From the NCBI GenBank assembly GCA_030158125.1, contig JAOATL010000021.1, forward strand, positions 1 through 64,000: a stretch of 64,000 nt of DNA. Direction: 5' to 3'. Made by a program: the position numbers and the translations under genes. Positions 37,028-45,730 of the stretch are shown in pieces. Below the pieces are notes generated by a model. That model had not been told where the DNA came from, made no database searches, and saw nothing but the letters and a program-made list of their open reading frames with translations. Positions within the stretch are counted from its first letter, which is position 1. Every line of letters begins with the position of its first letter. Origin of the DNA: Limnohabitans sp. (GTDB taxonomy: Bacteria > Pseudomonadota > Gammaproteobacteria > Burkholderiales > Burkholderiaceae_C).

Positions 37028-37047
37028 TGTTGCTAATTTTGCAACAA
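37027..37047. promoter_or_regulatory. LysR-type operator between lysR and the dioxygenase operon
   Basis: TTGTTGC and GCAACAA form a perfect 7-bp inverted repeat around a 7-base spacer, with an internal T-N11-A core. The left arm begins at the first base of the lysR start codon, so binding would block lysR transcription or translation. Confidence 0.6.
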
Positions 37048-37119
37048 ATATTTGCTGATTGACTACTTTTTTAAAACCAATTTAAAACCTACAGTCCGTC
37101 CATTCCTTTGGAGACCAGC

Positions 37120-37908
37120 ATGGAAAATCTTCGAAATGCGCTGTTTGTGCCACACGGTGCGCCCACTTTTGCCTTAGACCCTGGCGCCGCAGGCGTGGCC
37201 ATGAGCAAATTGGCCAGTCAACTGCAAACACCACGCGCCATCATTGTGGTGAGCCCGCACTGGGATACGGCCATCCCCACCGTCAGCACAGCCACGCAAC
37301 TTGAGACCATTTACGACTTCTACGGCTTCCCCGACGAGCTGTACCGCATCAAGTACCCCGCCACCGGTTGCCCCGAAGGGGCACTGGAAGTGGTGAATGC
37401 TTTGCAAAAACGCTTTAGCCAAGTGGCCACAGACCCTGCGCGCGGCTTAGACCATGGCGCTTGGACACCTTTGCGCCAGATGTTTCCGGATGCAGACATC
37501 CCCATCATTGCTGTGTCGATCCAAAGCCACGCCGGCACAGCACATGCGTTGGCCATGGGCGAAGCACTGCAAGAGCTAACACACCAAGGCTTCTTGGTCA
37601 TCGGCTCAGGCAACATCACGCACAACTTAGGCGACTACCGAATGGCCGCCATGCAAGGTGGGCAAACACCGGCGTATGTGCAAACTTTTGCCGATTGGGT
37701 GGAGGCGCAATTGACCACCCAGAATTTGCAGAACTTGGTTGACTACCGCCAACACTCACGCGAAGGGGTTCGATCGCACCCTGCAGAAGATCACCTGTTG
37801 CCCTTGTTTGTAGCCCTGGGCGCTGCAGGCAAAGACGCCAGCGCCAAAGCGTTCTACCGCGGCATCAGCAGCTATGTGATTGCCATGGACGGCTACACAT
37901 TTATTTAA
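37120..37908 (+). CDS. Class III extradiol ring-cleavage dioxygenase, DODA/YgiD type
   Basis: A 262-residue non-haem iron (or zinc) dioxygenase-fold protein. PHGAPTFAL near the N-terminus, VVSPHWDTA, GLDHGAWTPLRQMFPDADIP and GSGNITHNL are the conserved metal-binding and substrate motifs of the LigB/4,5-DOPA dioxygenase family. The start MENLRNALF follows GGAGA; a TTG at 37108 is rejected. It is first in a run with cytochrome b561 and two YceI genes. The physiological catechol is unknown. Confidence 0.88.
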   Translation: MENLRNALFVPHGAPTFALDPGAAGVAMSKLASQLQTPRAIIVVSPHWDTAIPTVSTATQLETIYDFYGFPDELYRIKYPATGCPEGALEVVNALQKRFSQVATDPARGLDHGAWTPLRQMFPDADIPIIAVSIQSHAGTAHALAMGEALQELTHQGFLVIGSGNITHNLGDYRMAAMQGGQTPAYVQTFADWVEAQLTTQNLQNLVDYRQHSREGVRSHPAEDHLLPLFVALGAAGKDASAKAFYRGISSYVIAMDGYTFI

Positions 37909-37917
37909 AGACACGCC

Positions 37918-38472
37918 ATGAAAAGCAATTCTTACTCTGCTGTTGCCAAAGCCCTCCACTGGGCCATGGCCTTTGGTATTTTTGGCTTGGTCGTCTTAGG
38001 CTCGGTCATGAGCGACATGGCGTTGTCGCCAGAAAAATTGCAATATTTTTCATGGCACAAATGGGCCGGCGTCACGGTCTTCATGTTGGTGTGGCTTCGC
38101 TTGGTGTGGCGCTTGATCAGCCCGCCACCCGCTTACCCTGAGGGCATGTCGCTCAATGTGAAGCGCTTGGCATATGCAGGCCACGTTGCCTTGTATGCCT
38201 TGATGGTGATCATTCCCATCACGGGCTGGCTCATGAGCTCGGCCAAAGGCGTGCCTACTGTGTGGTTTGGCGTCCTGCCCTTGCCTGACTTGATCAGCAA
38301 AGACAAGGCACTCGGAGAATTGCTGCAAGAGGTGCATGGCACCCTCAGCTGGATCATGGTCATCCTCATTGCTGGCCACGTCGCTGCCGCGCTCAAGCAT
38401 CATTTCATTGACAAAGACGATACGTTGCGCCGAATGGCGCCCTTTATTCAATTGAACAAGGATCCATCATGA
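37918..38472 (+). CDS. Cytochrome b561 family protein
   Basis: A 184-residue membrane haem protein with four hydrophobic segments. Haem-ligand histidines are likely in KALHWAMAFGIF, WHKWAGVTVF, AGHVALYALM and EVHGTLSWIMVILIAGHVAAALKHHF. Such proteins pass electrons across or within the inner membrane. It is 9 bases after the dioxygenase gene, and its stop overlaps the start of the first yceI gene (ATGA). The cytochrome b561-YceI pairing is common and suggests quinone- or isoprenoid-linked redox chemistry. Confidence 0.9.
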   Translation: MKSNSYSAVAKALHWAMAFGIFGLVVLGSVMSDMALSPEKLQYFSWHKWAGVTVFMLVWLRLVWRLISPPPAYPEGMSLNVKRLAYAGHVALYALMVIIPITGWLMSSAKGVPTVWFGVLPLPDLISKDKALGELLQEVHGTLSWIMVILIAGHVAAALKHHFIDKDDTLRRMAPFIQLNKDPS

Positions 38473-39044
38473 AAACACGGCATCTCAGCGCAATCAAGAC
38501 GCTTGCAGCGTCACTGTTGGCAAGCACCCTCAGTGCCCAAGCTGTTGAATACAAAACCATCGACGCTGCTAAAAGCCATGTGACCTTTAGCTACAAACAA
38601 ATGGGCGTGGGCATGGACGGCAAGTTCAAAAAGTTTGCAACACAACTGAGCTTTGACCCCGCAAAACCCGCCAACGCCAAAGCCACGTTGGAAATTGATT
38701 TGGCCGCCATCGACACTGGCTCTGGCGAAGCAGACCAAGAAGTGACGGGCAAATCATGGTTCAACACCAACGCTTTTCCCAAAGCCATCTTTGTCAGCAG
38801 CCAGATCAAACCAAGCGCCGCCCATCAATTTGAGGTGACGGGCAAATTGACCCTCAAAGGTCAAACCAAAGACATCCGCTTTCCATTGAAACACACTGCA
38901 CAAGGCAACGTGGGTGTGTTCAATGGCAGCTTTGTCATGCGCCGCGCCGACTTCAACATCGGTGAGGGCATGTGGGCCAAGTTCGACATTGTGGCGAACG
39001 AGATCCAAGTGAATTTTCAAATCACCGCACTTGCGGGCAAATAA
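38469..39044 (+). CDS. YceI family periplasmic protein (first copy)
   Basis: A 191-residue lipocalin-like isoprenoid-binding protein. The signal peptide ends near TLSAQAVEYK (about residue 26). The mature part shows AKSHVTFSYKQMGVGMDGKF, a central DIRFPLK strand and the C-terminal segment RADFNIGEGMWAKFD. The family binds long-chain quinone- or polyprenyl-like ligands. It is translationally coupled to cytochrome b561 and followed 24 bases later by a second YceI gene. Confidence 0.9.
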   Translation: MKTRHLSAIKTLAASLLASTLSAQAVEYKTIDAAKSHVTFSYKQMGVGMDGKFKKFATQLSFDPAKPANAKATLEIDLAAIDTGSGEADQEVTGKSWFNTNAFPKAIFVSSQIKPSAAHQFEVTGKLTLKGQTKDIRFPLKHTAQGNVGVFNGSFVMRRADFNIGEGMWAKFDIVANEIQVNFQITALAGK

Positions 39045-39068
39045 TTTTTTTAGACCAGGAGCTTCTCT

Positions 39069-39647
39069 ATGACAAAACTCAACCGCATCGCTGCCGCTTT
39101 GGCATTCGCATCTTTGGCCGCCACATCAGCCATTGCCGCACCCAAAACATTCGAGGTCGATGGCTCACACACCTTCCCTCGCTTTGCATACTCGCACTTC
39201 GGCTACTCCACGCAAATCAGCCGCTTTGACAAAACCACAGGCACTGTGGTGTTTGATGCCGATGCCAAGACTGGCTCGGTAGACATCACCATCGACATGA
39301 CATCTGTGAACACTGGATTTGCCGATTTCAATGGCCACATTCAAGGTGAAGATTTCTTGGACACTGCCAAGTTTCTAAAAGCCACTTTCAAATCCACCAA
39401 AGTCAACTTCCAAGACGGCAAACCTGCCTCTGTTGAGGGCCAGCTGACCATCAAGGGCGTGACCAAGGCCGTGACATTGACCATCACCTCATTCCAAGCC
39501 ATGGCGCACCCCATGCTGAAGAAAGACGCGATTGGCGCCAATGCTTTCACAGTGATCAAACGCTCTGAATTCAATGCTGGCAAATACGCACCTTACGTGG
39601 GTGACGAAGTTCGCATTGAAATTGCTTTGGAAGCCATTCAAAAGTAA
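39069..39647 (+). CDS. YceI family periplasmic protein (second copy)
   Basis: A 192-residue YceI protein with signal peptide MTKLNRIAAALAFASLAATSAIA. Conserved segments are DGSHTFPRFAYSHFGYSTQ, FNGHIQGEDFLDTAKF and KRSEFNAGKYAPYVGDEVRIE. It is divergent from the first copy, so the pair probably bind different ligands rather than being a recent duplication. It is last in the dioxygenase-b561-YceI operon. Confidence 0.92.
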   Translation: MTKLNRIAAALAFASLAATSAIAAPKTFEVDGSHTFPRFAYSHFGYSTQISRFDKTTGTVVFDADAKTGSVDITIDMTSVNTGFADFNGHIQGEDFLDTAKFLKATFKSTKVNFQDGKPASVEGQLTIKGVTKAVTLTITSFQAMAHPMLKKDAIGANAFTVIKRSEFNAGKYAPYVGDEVRIEIALEAIQK

Positions 39648-39649
39648 GT

Positions 39650-41074
39650 TTAAAGAAACTTAAAACCTGCCCGCAATGCTTTGCGCATGATGGGCAGAAC
39701 TTGCCCTGGCATCATCAGCATGGCGGCAAAATCAAACTGTGTTTTGACCACGCCGCGTTCATGGCTGAACTCTTTGAAACCGTAATGCCCATGCGCGCGG
39801 CCAATGCCTGAATTGTTCACACCGCCAAACGGCAAGTTGCCTTGCAAGAATTGCATCAGGGAGTGGTTGACGCACGCACCGCCTGAAGTGATGTGGGTCA
39901 ACGATTTGTCGATGTTGGCTTTAGACTGGCTGTAAATGTAGAAGGCCAAAGGCTTAGGACCTTCGTTCACTTTGGCAATGACGTCGTCCAAATCGGTAAA
40001 GCCGATGATGGGCAACAAGGGGCCAAATATTTCCTCTTCCATGATCTTGGCATCTGCTGGAATTTGATCCAACAAAGTGGGTTGCACAAAGCACGTTGAC
40101 TCGTCGACGCCACCGCCGTCTAGCGTGCGTGCACCTCGGGCTTTGGCATCCTCAAGCAAATTTTTGATGCGTGACGTGTGTCTTGCATTGACCATGTGCG
40201 CCAAGTGAGGGCTGCTGGCTTGATCGGCCAAGCTATTGCCGTAGGCCTTGCGAATTTCCTTTTTACACAACTCTAACCATTGCGCTTTGATGCTGTCATG
40301 CACAAACACATGGTCGGGCGCAATGCAGGTTTGACCCGAATTGGCAAACTTAGACCAAATGATGTTGCGTGCGGCCAATTTCAAATTGGCCGTGGCATCC
40401 ACAATGGTAGGACTCTTGCCACCCAATTCCAAAGTAACGCTGGCCAAGTTTTTGGCTGCGGCGGCCATCACGTGTTTGCCAATGGCAGGGCTGCCGGTGA
40501 AGAACACATGATCAAATGGCAAGGCTTGGAGTCCCTGCGCCACATCGGCTTCACCCTCGATCACGGCCACTTCGTTTTCTGAAAAAACCTCGCGCACCAC
40601 TTTGGCAATAAGTCCAGACAGGTGGGGCGTCAGCTCCGATGGCTTGACGATGGCTGTGTTGCCTGCGGCAATGGCTGAGATCAAGGGAGCCAAGGTGAGA
40701 TTGACTGGGTAATTAAAGGGACCAATGATCAGGCATCGTCCACGCGGCATGGATTGCACATAACTGGACGTACCCAGTGTGAGCAATGTCGGCCATACGC
40801 GTTGCGGTTTCATCCATTTTTTAAGGTTGCGAATGGCATCATTGGCCTCCAAACAAATGGGCAAAATCTCAGCCAGATCGACTTCACCCGCAGGCTTTTT
40901 AAAGTCTGCGTAGGCTGCGCGATACCAGTCTTCAGTGTGGGCAATGACGGCATCACGAAGCTTGCGGATTTTTTCAATTCGCTCGGCGGCTGTAGAAGCT
41001 CTGAGTCGCAAAGCGGTGGGGGCCTGTGCATCAAAAATCTGTTGCATTTGAACTGTAGGGATTTGCTGACTCAT
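39650..41074 (-). CDS. Class 3 aldehyde dehydrogenase (coniferyl aldehyde dehydrogenase-like)
   Basis: A 474-residue NAD(P)-dependent dehydrogenase of the short class 3 type. It shows [45 protein letters not shown] (Glu) and FANSGQTCIAPDHVFV (Cys). The C-terminal hydrophobic tail (MLMMPGQVLPIMRKALRAG) may associate with membrane, as in fatty aldehyde dehydrogenases. Homologues are annotated as coniferyl aldehyde dehydrogenases. It is convergent with the YceI gene and stands alone. Confidence 0.88.
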   Translation of the reverse strand: MSQQIPTVQMQQIFDAQAPTALRLRASTAAERIEKIRKLRDAVIAHTEDWYRAAYADFKKPAGEVDLAEILPICLEANDAIRNLKKWMKPQRVWPTLLTLGTSSYVQSMPRGRCLIIGPFNYPVNLTLAPLISAIAAGNTAIVKPSELTPHLSGLIAKVVREVFSENEVAVIEGEADVAQGLQALPFDHVFFTGSPAIGKHVMAAAAKNLASVTLELGGKSPTIVDATANLKLAARNIIWSKFANSGQTCIAPDHVFVHDSIKAQWLELCKKEIRKAYGNSLADQASSPHLAHMVNARHTSRIKNLLEDAKARGARTLDGGGVDESTCFVQPTLLDQIPADAKIMEEEIFGPLLPIIGFTDLDDVIAKVNEGPKPLAFYIYSQSKANIDKSLTHITSGGACVNHSLMQFLQGNLPFGGVNNSGIGRAHGHYGFKEFSHERGVVKTQFDFAAMLMMPGQVLPIMRKALRAGFKFL

Positions 41075-41210
41075 GGCTGTCTCGCTGTTGCTATGTTTCT
41101 AGAATGTACCCTAGTGTAGATCTGGGCGGCGTGCTGGAAACGGGTGTTTACCTTGTTTGAGTCGACCTGGATCTCGTGTAGGCTTGACAACAATTTCAAC
41201 GAGGTAGCGC

Positions 41211-42086
41211 ATGTCTGAATCCCCCTACGTACCGCCCAAAGTTTGGACATGGCAAAAGGCCAATGGTGGCCGTTTTGCCAACATCAATCGCCCTGTGGCA
41301 GGCCCCACGCACGAACAAGCGCTGCCACGCGGCAAACACCCCCTGCAGCTTTACTCTCTGGGCACACCCAATGGCATCAAAGTCACGGTGATGCTAGAAG
41401 AGTTGCTGGCCATGGGTCACAGTGGTGCTGAATATGATGCCTGGCTTATCCGAATCAATGAAGGCATGCAATTTGGCAGTGAATTTGTTGACGTCAATCC
41501 CAACTCTAAAATTCCAGCCCTCCTAGACTGCAGCGGCACAGAAGACATTCGGGTGTTTGAATCTGGCTCGATTCTTTTTTACTTGGCCGAAAAGTTCAAC
41601 GCTTTTTTACCCACCGATGTGGTCAAGCGCACGGAGTGCATGTCTTGGCTATTTTGGCAAATGGGCAGTGCGCCCTATTTAGGTGGCGGCTTTGGCCATT
41701 TCTTTGCATACGCGCCAACCAAGATTGAATACGCCATTGATCGATTTGCCATGGAGGTCAAACGTGAATTGGATGTCCTCAACCGACGCCTGGCCGATCA
41801 CCCGTTCATTGGTGGCGACGAGTACACCATTGCCGACATGGCCATTTGGCCTTGGTATGGCAGCTTGGCCAAAGGCGAGCGTTATGACTCAGGCGAATTT
41901 TTGCAAGTGCACGAGTACACCCATGTGATTCGATGGGCCAATGAGATTGAAGCCCGCCCTGCTGTACAGCGAGGCCGCATGGTCAATCGGGTGATGGGGC
42001 CCCTTGATACTCAGCTGCGTGAAAGGCACGATGCCAGTGACTTTTTACACCGCACCCAAGACAAGTTAGAGCAGCCTACTGACTGA
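41211..42086 (+). CDS. yghU: Glutathione S-transferase family protein, YghU type
   Basis: A 291-residue nu-class GST. The long N-terminal extension (PPKVWTWQKANGGRFANINRP) is characteristic of YghU, a glutathione-dependent disulfide-bond reductase. The thioredoxin-like domain has LYSLGTPNGIKVTVMLEEL and NPNSKIPALLD. The helical domain has MSWLFWQMGSAPYLGGGFGHF and ADMAIWPWY. Its 3' end overlaps the convergent glutaredoxin-like gene by 11 bases. Confidence 0.92.
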   Translation: MSESPYVPPKVWTWQKANGGRFANINRPVAGPTHEQALPRGKHPLQLYSLGTPNGIKVTVMLEELLAMGHSGAEYDAWLIRINEGMQFGSEFVDVNPNSKIPALLDCSGTEDIRVFESGSILFYLAEKFNAFLPTDVVKRTECMSWLFWQMGSAPYLGGGFGHFFAYAPTKIEYAIDRFAMEVKRELDVLNRRLADHPFIGGDEYTIADMAIWPWYGSLAKGERYDSGEFLQVHEYTHVIRWANEIEARPAVQRGRMVNRVMGPLDTQLRERHDASDFLHRTQDKLEQPTD

Positions 42087-42318
42087 TTTGTGCCAAGGCG
42101 GCTTGCAAGCCGGCCAGGCCACCGACGCGCTGGTCGTTGATGAAAATTTGCGGCATTTGCCGAACAGCGGGGCCGCACTTTTCATAAAAAGCCATGCGCT
42201 CGGCTTCATCGTCAATTTTGATTTCCTCGTACGCCAAAGAACGTGTTTTGAGTAACATTTTGGCGGACTCACATTGTGGGCACGCAGACTTAGAGTAGAT
42301 AACGATTTTGAGGCTCAT
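42076..42318 (-). CDS. Glutaredoxin family protein
   Basis: An 80-residue thioredoxin-fold protein with active-site CPQC (SKSACPQCESAKMLL), cis-Pro region MPQIFIND and glycine motif RVGGLAGLQ. Classical glutaredoxins have CPYC; the Gln variant is less usual. It probably reduces disulfides or glutathione mixed disulfides. It converges on the GST gene. Confidence 0.88.
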   Translation of the reverse strand: MSLKIVIYSKSACPQCESAKMLLKTRSLAYEEIKIDDEAERMAFYEKCGPAVRQMPQIFINDQRVGGLAGLQAALAQISQ

Positions 42319-42366
42319 GCGAATTAGTTTAAATGTTGGAGTAAGGCGGCGTCAACTTTTGACACC

Positions 42367-42858
42367 TCAAACTTGCCAAGGCTTTGAAGCAGAAGGCAAA
42401 GCGGACGTCTTGAGCGTGGGCAATTTTTCTTGCGCCTCTAGCTCGGTTTCAAAGTAACGTTGTGTGCCATAGGCAATGGCGGACATCAAAGCAGCAGTGC
42501 CCACCAATAAACTGAAGATGATGCCAAAAATTGTGAACCAATTGCTTTTTCCGGCCATATTTTTGGGATCGGCTTGGGGGTTGTAACGTGCATTCCAGGC
42601 TTCTGGCGTAGAAAGTCCATACACAATGGCCTGCAAACAACATGCAGCAATGTGAATGCCAAAAATGGGCAACAGAATCCAGCTCAATGTGTCGTCCAAG
42701 CCATACGCCAGAACGCGCTCATAACCCCAAACACCCAATGCGGTGGGAATGGGCATGAACCATCCCAAGGTGTCTTGAATGCCCTTGAGGTAAAAACGAT
42801 GGACACCAAAGGGGCCCAACACAAAAGTCAGCCAAGTTGCAAGTGTTTTAGATTTCAT
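42367..42858 (-). CDS. TM2 domain membrane protein
   Basis: A 163-residue protein. The N-terminus TWLTFVLGPFGVHRFYLKG is the TM2 signature. There are further hydrophobic segments around 30-80 and a single one at about 110-130 (GIIFSLLVGTAALMSAIAY). Its function is unknown. It directly follows the SCO-like gene on the same strand, with a 7-base gap, in the place where Comamonadaceae oxidase clusters usually have ctaA (COX15). Confidence 0.78.
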   Translation of the reverse strand: MKSKTLATWLTFVLGPFGVHRFYLKGIQDTLGWFMPIPTALGVWGYERVLAYGLDDTLSWILLPIFGIHIAACCLQAIVYGLSTPEAWNARYNPQADPKNMAGKSNWFTIFGIIFSLLVGTAALMSAIAYGTQRYFETELEAQEKLPTLKTSALPSASKPWQV

Positions 42859-42865
42859 AGTTCGA

Positions 42866-43558
42866 TCAACGACCAGGTTTGTCCCAAGATACAGAAGCGC
42901 GCAGCAAGCGCTCTACATCGCGCTTCATGTCAACCACGGTTTTGGCATCTTCCGGATAATTGAAGCGCATCATCCAATTGCCCATGGGATCGATCAAGTA
43001 CAGGTGGTCTTCTAGTGCACGACCAGTGGCAGGTGCCAACCATTGAGACAGTTGATCAGAAGGCACGCGCAAAATAGTTGCACCCTCAATGGCTGTGAGA
43101 AGTTCGCTCTTGGGAACCGCCTGATCTGTCAGCACCCAAATTCGGTCCAGGCGATCGCTTTCTTTGTTCAACAATTTGTGCAGTTGACGTTGCACAAACA
43201 AGAGGCGTTCGCACTTTTCACCGCATTCACCGGATCCCACGGTGACCAACAACCATTGCCCTTTTAAATTGGGCAGTGACACTTCTGTGCCTTGAAGATC
43301 TTTGGCGCGCCATGCGGGCACCATGCGCTGCGGTTCAATCAATTCACCATGGTGAACGCGACCTTCAGGACGAATGACGTAGTAAGTGAGGTACGACAAA
43401 ATAACCGGTGCGGCACAGGCCAACAGCACCAGCATCATGTACAGTCGCCCTCCCCGTGTCCTTGAGGATTCTGAGAGTGAACTTGAATTTTGCTGCGGGA
43501 GATCGTAGACCGTCAAACCAATTGGTTTTAAGTCATCAGGCGCTTTGGGGTCAGACAT
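42866..43558 (-). CDS. SCO-like thioredoxin-fold oxidase assembly protein
   Basis: A 230-residue protein with one N-terminal transmembrane helix (about 42-60, LYMMLVLLACAAPVILSYL) and a periplasmic thioredoxin-like domain with a C-x3-C motif (GSGECGEKCERLL), as in the copper chaperones SCO1/SenC. The later conserved His is replaced or unclear (ALEDHLYLIDPMGNW may supply it). The start MSDPKAP overlaps the SURF1 stop. Position in the oxidase cluster supports a role in CuA delivery or redox maintenance. Confidence 0.75.
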   Translation of the reverse strand: MSDPKAPDDLKPIGLTVYDLPQQNSSSLSESSRTRGGRLYMMLVLLACAAPVILSYLTYYVIRPEGRVHHGELIEPQRMVPAWRAKDLQGTEVSLPNLKGQWLLVTVGSGECGEKCERLLFVQRQLHKLLNKESDRLDRIWVLTDQAVPKSELLTAIEGATILRVPSDQLSQWLAPATGRALEDHLYLIDPMGNWMMRFNYPEDAKTVVDMKRDVERLLRASVSWDKPGR

Positions 43559-44303
43559 GTTTTCGTTTTTTCCAGACTTGGAACCAAGCAAAGAGAATGA
43601 GGGTTAAAGCAGACAAGGCAAACCACTGAAACGCATAGCCGCGATTTTTATCTGCGCCAGAAATGGATTTTGGCCATTCTCGGAGCAAGCCATCGGCGGC
43701 GTCGTTTGTTTGCTGAAGCGTTGCAAGCATCGGGCGTTTGGTCTCAAGACCAAACGCTTGTAAGTCGATATTTTGCCTGAGCACATTAAACCCCTCTTTG
43801 ACGGGGGCAGGCGCGCCCAGCTCCATCAATTTAGAGGGTGAAGCGACAACCCGGCCTTGAATGGTGAGTTTGCCTTGAGGGGTTTGCACGGGCGGCAAGA
43901 AATCACTGCGAGCACGGTCACGGGCGATCCAACCCCGTTGGACCAACAAAACCGGGCCATTGCTCAATTGAAAAGGCGTGAGCACATAAAACCCTGTTTG
44001 AGATTTCATGCTGCGGTTGTCAAGGTAAATGGTGAATTGATCCAGCCACTGCCCTTCTACGGCCACGCGCCTCTGCAACCATGTGTCTGGCAAAGCGGCC
44101 TTAGACCAGTCTTCATTGGCCAAGGCTGGTTCGAGCTGGCGCGACTCGGTCATGGCATTCAAAGCTTCTTTGGTCTGTGCGCGACCCAATTGCCAGAATC
44201 CCAGGCGCGCCGTGACACCAGAAACAAGGAGGGTGGCCAACAGAATGACCAGCCATGTTTTCGAAAACATCGCGGCATTTTGCCTGTCTGCTGTCTGCTT
44301 CAT
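43551..44303 (-). CDS. SURF1 family oxidase assembly protein
   Basis: A 250-residue protein with two membrane helices, one N-terminal (WLVILLATLLVSGVTARLGFWQ) and one C-terminal (FQWFALSALTLILFAWF), flanking a periplasmic domain. GFWQLGRAQTKEAL and VLVQRGWIARDR are SURF1 hallmarks. The family helps haem A insertion into subunit I of aa3 oxidases. It is followed by the overlapping SCO-like gene. Confidence 0.9.
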   Translation of the reverse strand: MKQTADRQNAAMFSKTWLVILLATLLVSGVTARLGFWQLGRAQTKEALNAMTESRQLEPALANEDWSKAALPDTWLQRRVAVEGQWLDQFTIYLDNRSMKSQTGFYVLTPFQLSNGPVLLVQRGWIARDRARSDFLPPVQTPQGKLTIQGRVVASPSKLMELGAPAPVKEGFNVLRQNIDLQAFGLETKRPMLATLQQTNDAADGLLREWPKSISGADKNRGYAFQWFALSALTLILFAWFQVWKKRKHV

Positions 44304-44357
44304 AGGACGTTTAACGATGTGAAATCTGTACTTGGCATTTGAAAGGATAATAGCAGT

Positions 44358-44579
44358 ATGAAAATAACGATCATCATCGCCTTAATCGGCATTATTGTGA
44401 GCTTGCTTGCAGCGGGCTTGTTCATGGTTCGTGGTGGGCCTAGCGAGCAAGAAAAAGCCAAGCGAATGGCCAACGCCTTAACCTGGCGTATTGGCCTGTC
44501 GGTGGCTTTGTTTCTGGCCATCATTCTGTCCTACGCCATGGGCTGGATTCAGCCCACTGGTATTCCTCTGAACGGTTAA
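44358..44579 (+). CDS. DUF2909 twin transmembrane protein
   Basis: A 73-residue protein with two membrane helices (about 4-24 and 46-64) joined by a basic loop (GGPSEQEKAKRMANALTWR). It is the small oppositely oriented protein habitually found in Burkholderiales oxidase clusters between coxC and SURF1. Its function is unknown, probably in oxidase assembly. It ends at a bidirectional terminator. Confidence 0.82.
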   Translation: MKITIIIALIGIIVSLLAAGLFMVRGGPSEQEKAKRMANALTWRIGLSVALFLAIILSYAMGWIQPTGIPLNG

Positions 44580-44608
44580 AAAAAAAGCCCCTTGAAAGGG
44601 GCTTTTTT
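44579..44608. terminator. Bidirectional Rho-independent terminator
   Basis: AGCCCCTT and AAGGGGCT form an A/T-flanked GC-rich hairpin with A-run on the left and T-run on the right, between the convergent ends of the DUF2909 and coxC genes. It can terminate transcription in both directions. Confidence 0.9.
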
Positions 44609-44620
44609 GATGGGTTCAGA

Positions 44621-45502
44621 TTAGAACCAGTAGACGACGATGTAAAGGCCGAGCCACACCACGTCCACAAAGTGCCAGTACCAAGCAGCACCTTCGAAGC
44701 CAAAGTGGCTGTCGGCTGTGAAGTGACCTTTTTGCAAACGCAATGTGATGACGAGCAACATCAGCATGCCCACGAAAACGTGGAAGCCGTGGAAGCCAGT
44801 CAACATGTAGAAAGTTGAGCCGTAAATACCAGAAGTCAACTTCAAGTTGAGGTCTGAATAAGCGTGCGCATATTCGTAGCCTTGGCACAGCAAGAAAACC
44901 ACACCCAGCAAAACCGTCATCCACATGAACAAGACTGTTTTGCTGCGATTGTTTTCGCGCAAAGCATGGTGCGCAATGGTCATGGTGACGCCAGAAGTCA
45001 ACAACAAAGCAGTGTTGATGGTGGGCAACCAGAAAGGACCCACTGTTTTGAATTCTTCAATGATCTTGGCAGGCGAGGCAGTAGCGCCTTCTAACATGCT
45101 AGGCCAATCGGCTGAGAAACCAGGCCAGAGCAGGCTGTTGGCTTCACCGCCCAAATTAGGCACAGCGTGAATGCGTGACCACCACAAAGCGCCAAAGAAT
45201 GCGGCAAAGAACATCACTTCAGAGAAGATGAACCAGCTCATGCTCCAACGGAAAGACTTGTCGATTCGTGCACCGTACTGGCCGTGGAGGCTTTCGTCGA
45301 TGGCATCACCAAACCACTGATACAAGGTGGTCAACCAAATGACCATGCCCATCAACAAGGCGTATTTGCCCCAAGGGCTTTCGTTCACCAACTGGCTTGC
45401 GCCCAAAATGACGAAAAACAAACCCAAAGAAGCCATGGCGGGATGCCTTGACGGGGCGGGCACATAGTAATGTGGTGTGCTGACGTGCGAATTGGCACTC
45501 AT
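44621..45502 (-). CDS. coxC: Cytochrome c oxidase subunit III
   Basis: A 293-residue seven-helix membrane protein. It shows YYVPAPSRHPAMASLGLF at the N-terminus, SEVMFFAAFFGALWW, and the C-terminal run GFHGFHVFVGMLMLLVITL followed by FEGAAWYWHFVDVVWLGLY, all standard for subunit III. It stabilises the aa3 oxidase core. It follows DUF2970 on the same strand. Confidence 0.96.
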   Translation of the reverse strand: MSANSHVSTPHYYVPAPSRHPAMASLGLFFVILGASQLVNESPWGKYALLMGMVIWLTTLYQWFGDAIDESLHGQYGARIDKSFRWSMSWFIFSEVMFFAAFFGALWWSRIHAVPNLGGEANSLLWPGFSADWPSMLEGATASPAKIIEEFKTVGPFWLPTINTALLLTSGVTMTIAHHALRENNRSKTVLFMWMTVLLGVVFLLCQGYEYAHAYSDLNLKLTSGIYGSTFYMLTGFHGFHVFVGMLMLLVITLRLQKGHFTADSHFGFEGAAWYWHFVDVVWLGLYIVVYWF

Positions 45503-45517
45503 AGCTTTTTCTCCTAC

Positions 45518-45730
45518 TTAACTCGCGACAAAATTGACCACAACGGCCAAAAACGAAACAAACAATAAACCACAAATAACGCCAACTATGACGATTTGCA
45601 AAGGCTTGACCGTCAAGAGATCTTGACGGTGTTCAGCACCTTTTCGAATGCCAAAAAAAGACCATGCAACCATCACAAAAGCGCGCAGCAATGATGGACT
45701 TGTCTTGGGCGCTTGCTCATGATTGCTCAT
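45518..45730 (-). CDS. DUF2970 domain-containing protein
   Basis: A 70-residue single-pass membrane protein. The motif SLLRAFVMVAWSFFGIRKG and the C-terminal hydrophobic helix (QIVIVGVICGLLFVSFLA) define DUF2970. It is always found beside ctaG and coxC in betaproteobacterial oxidase clusters; its role is unknown. Its start overlaps the ctaG stop by 4 bases. Confidence 0.88.
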   Translation of the reverse strand: MSNHEQAPKTSPSLLRAFVMVAWSFFGIRKGAEHRQDLLTVKPLQIVIVGVICGLLFVSFLAVVVNFVAS

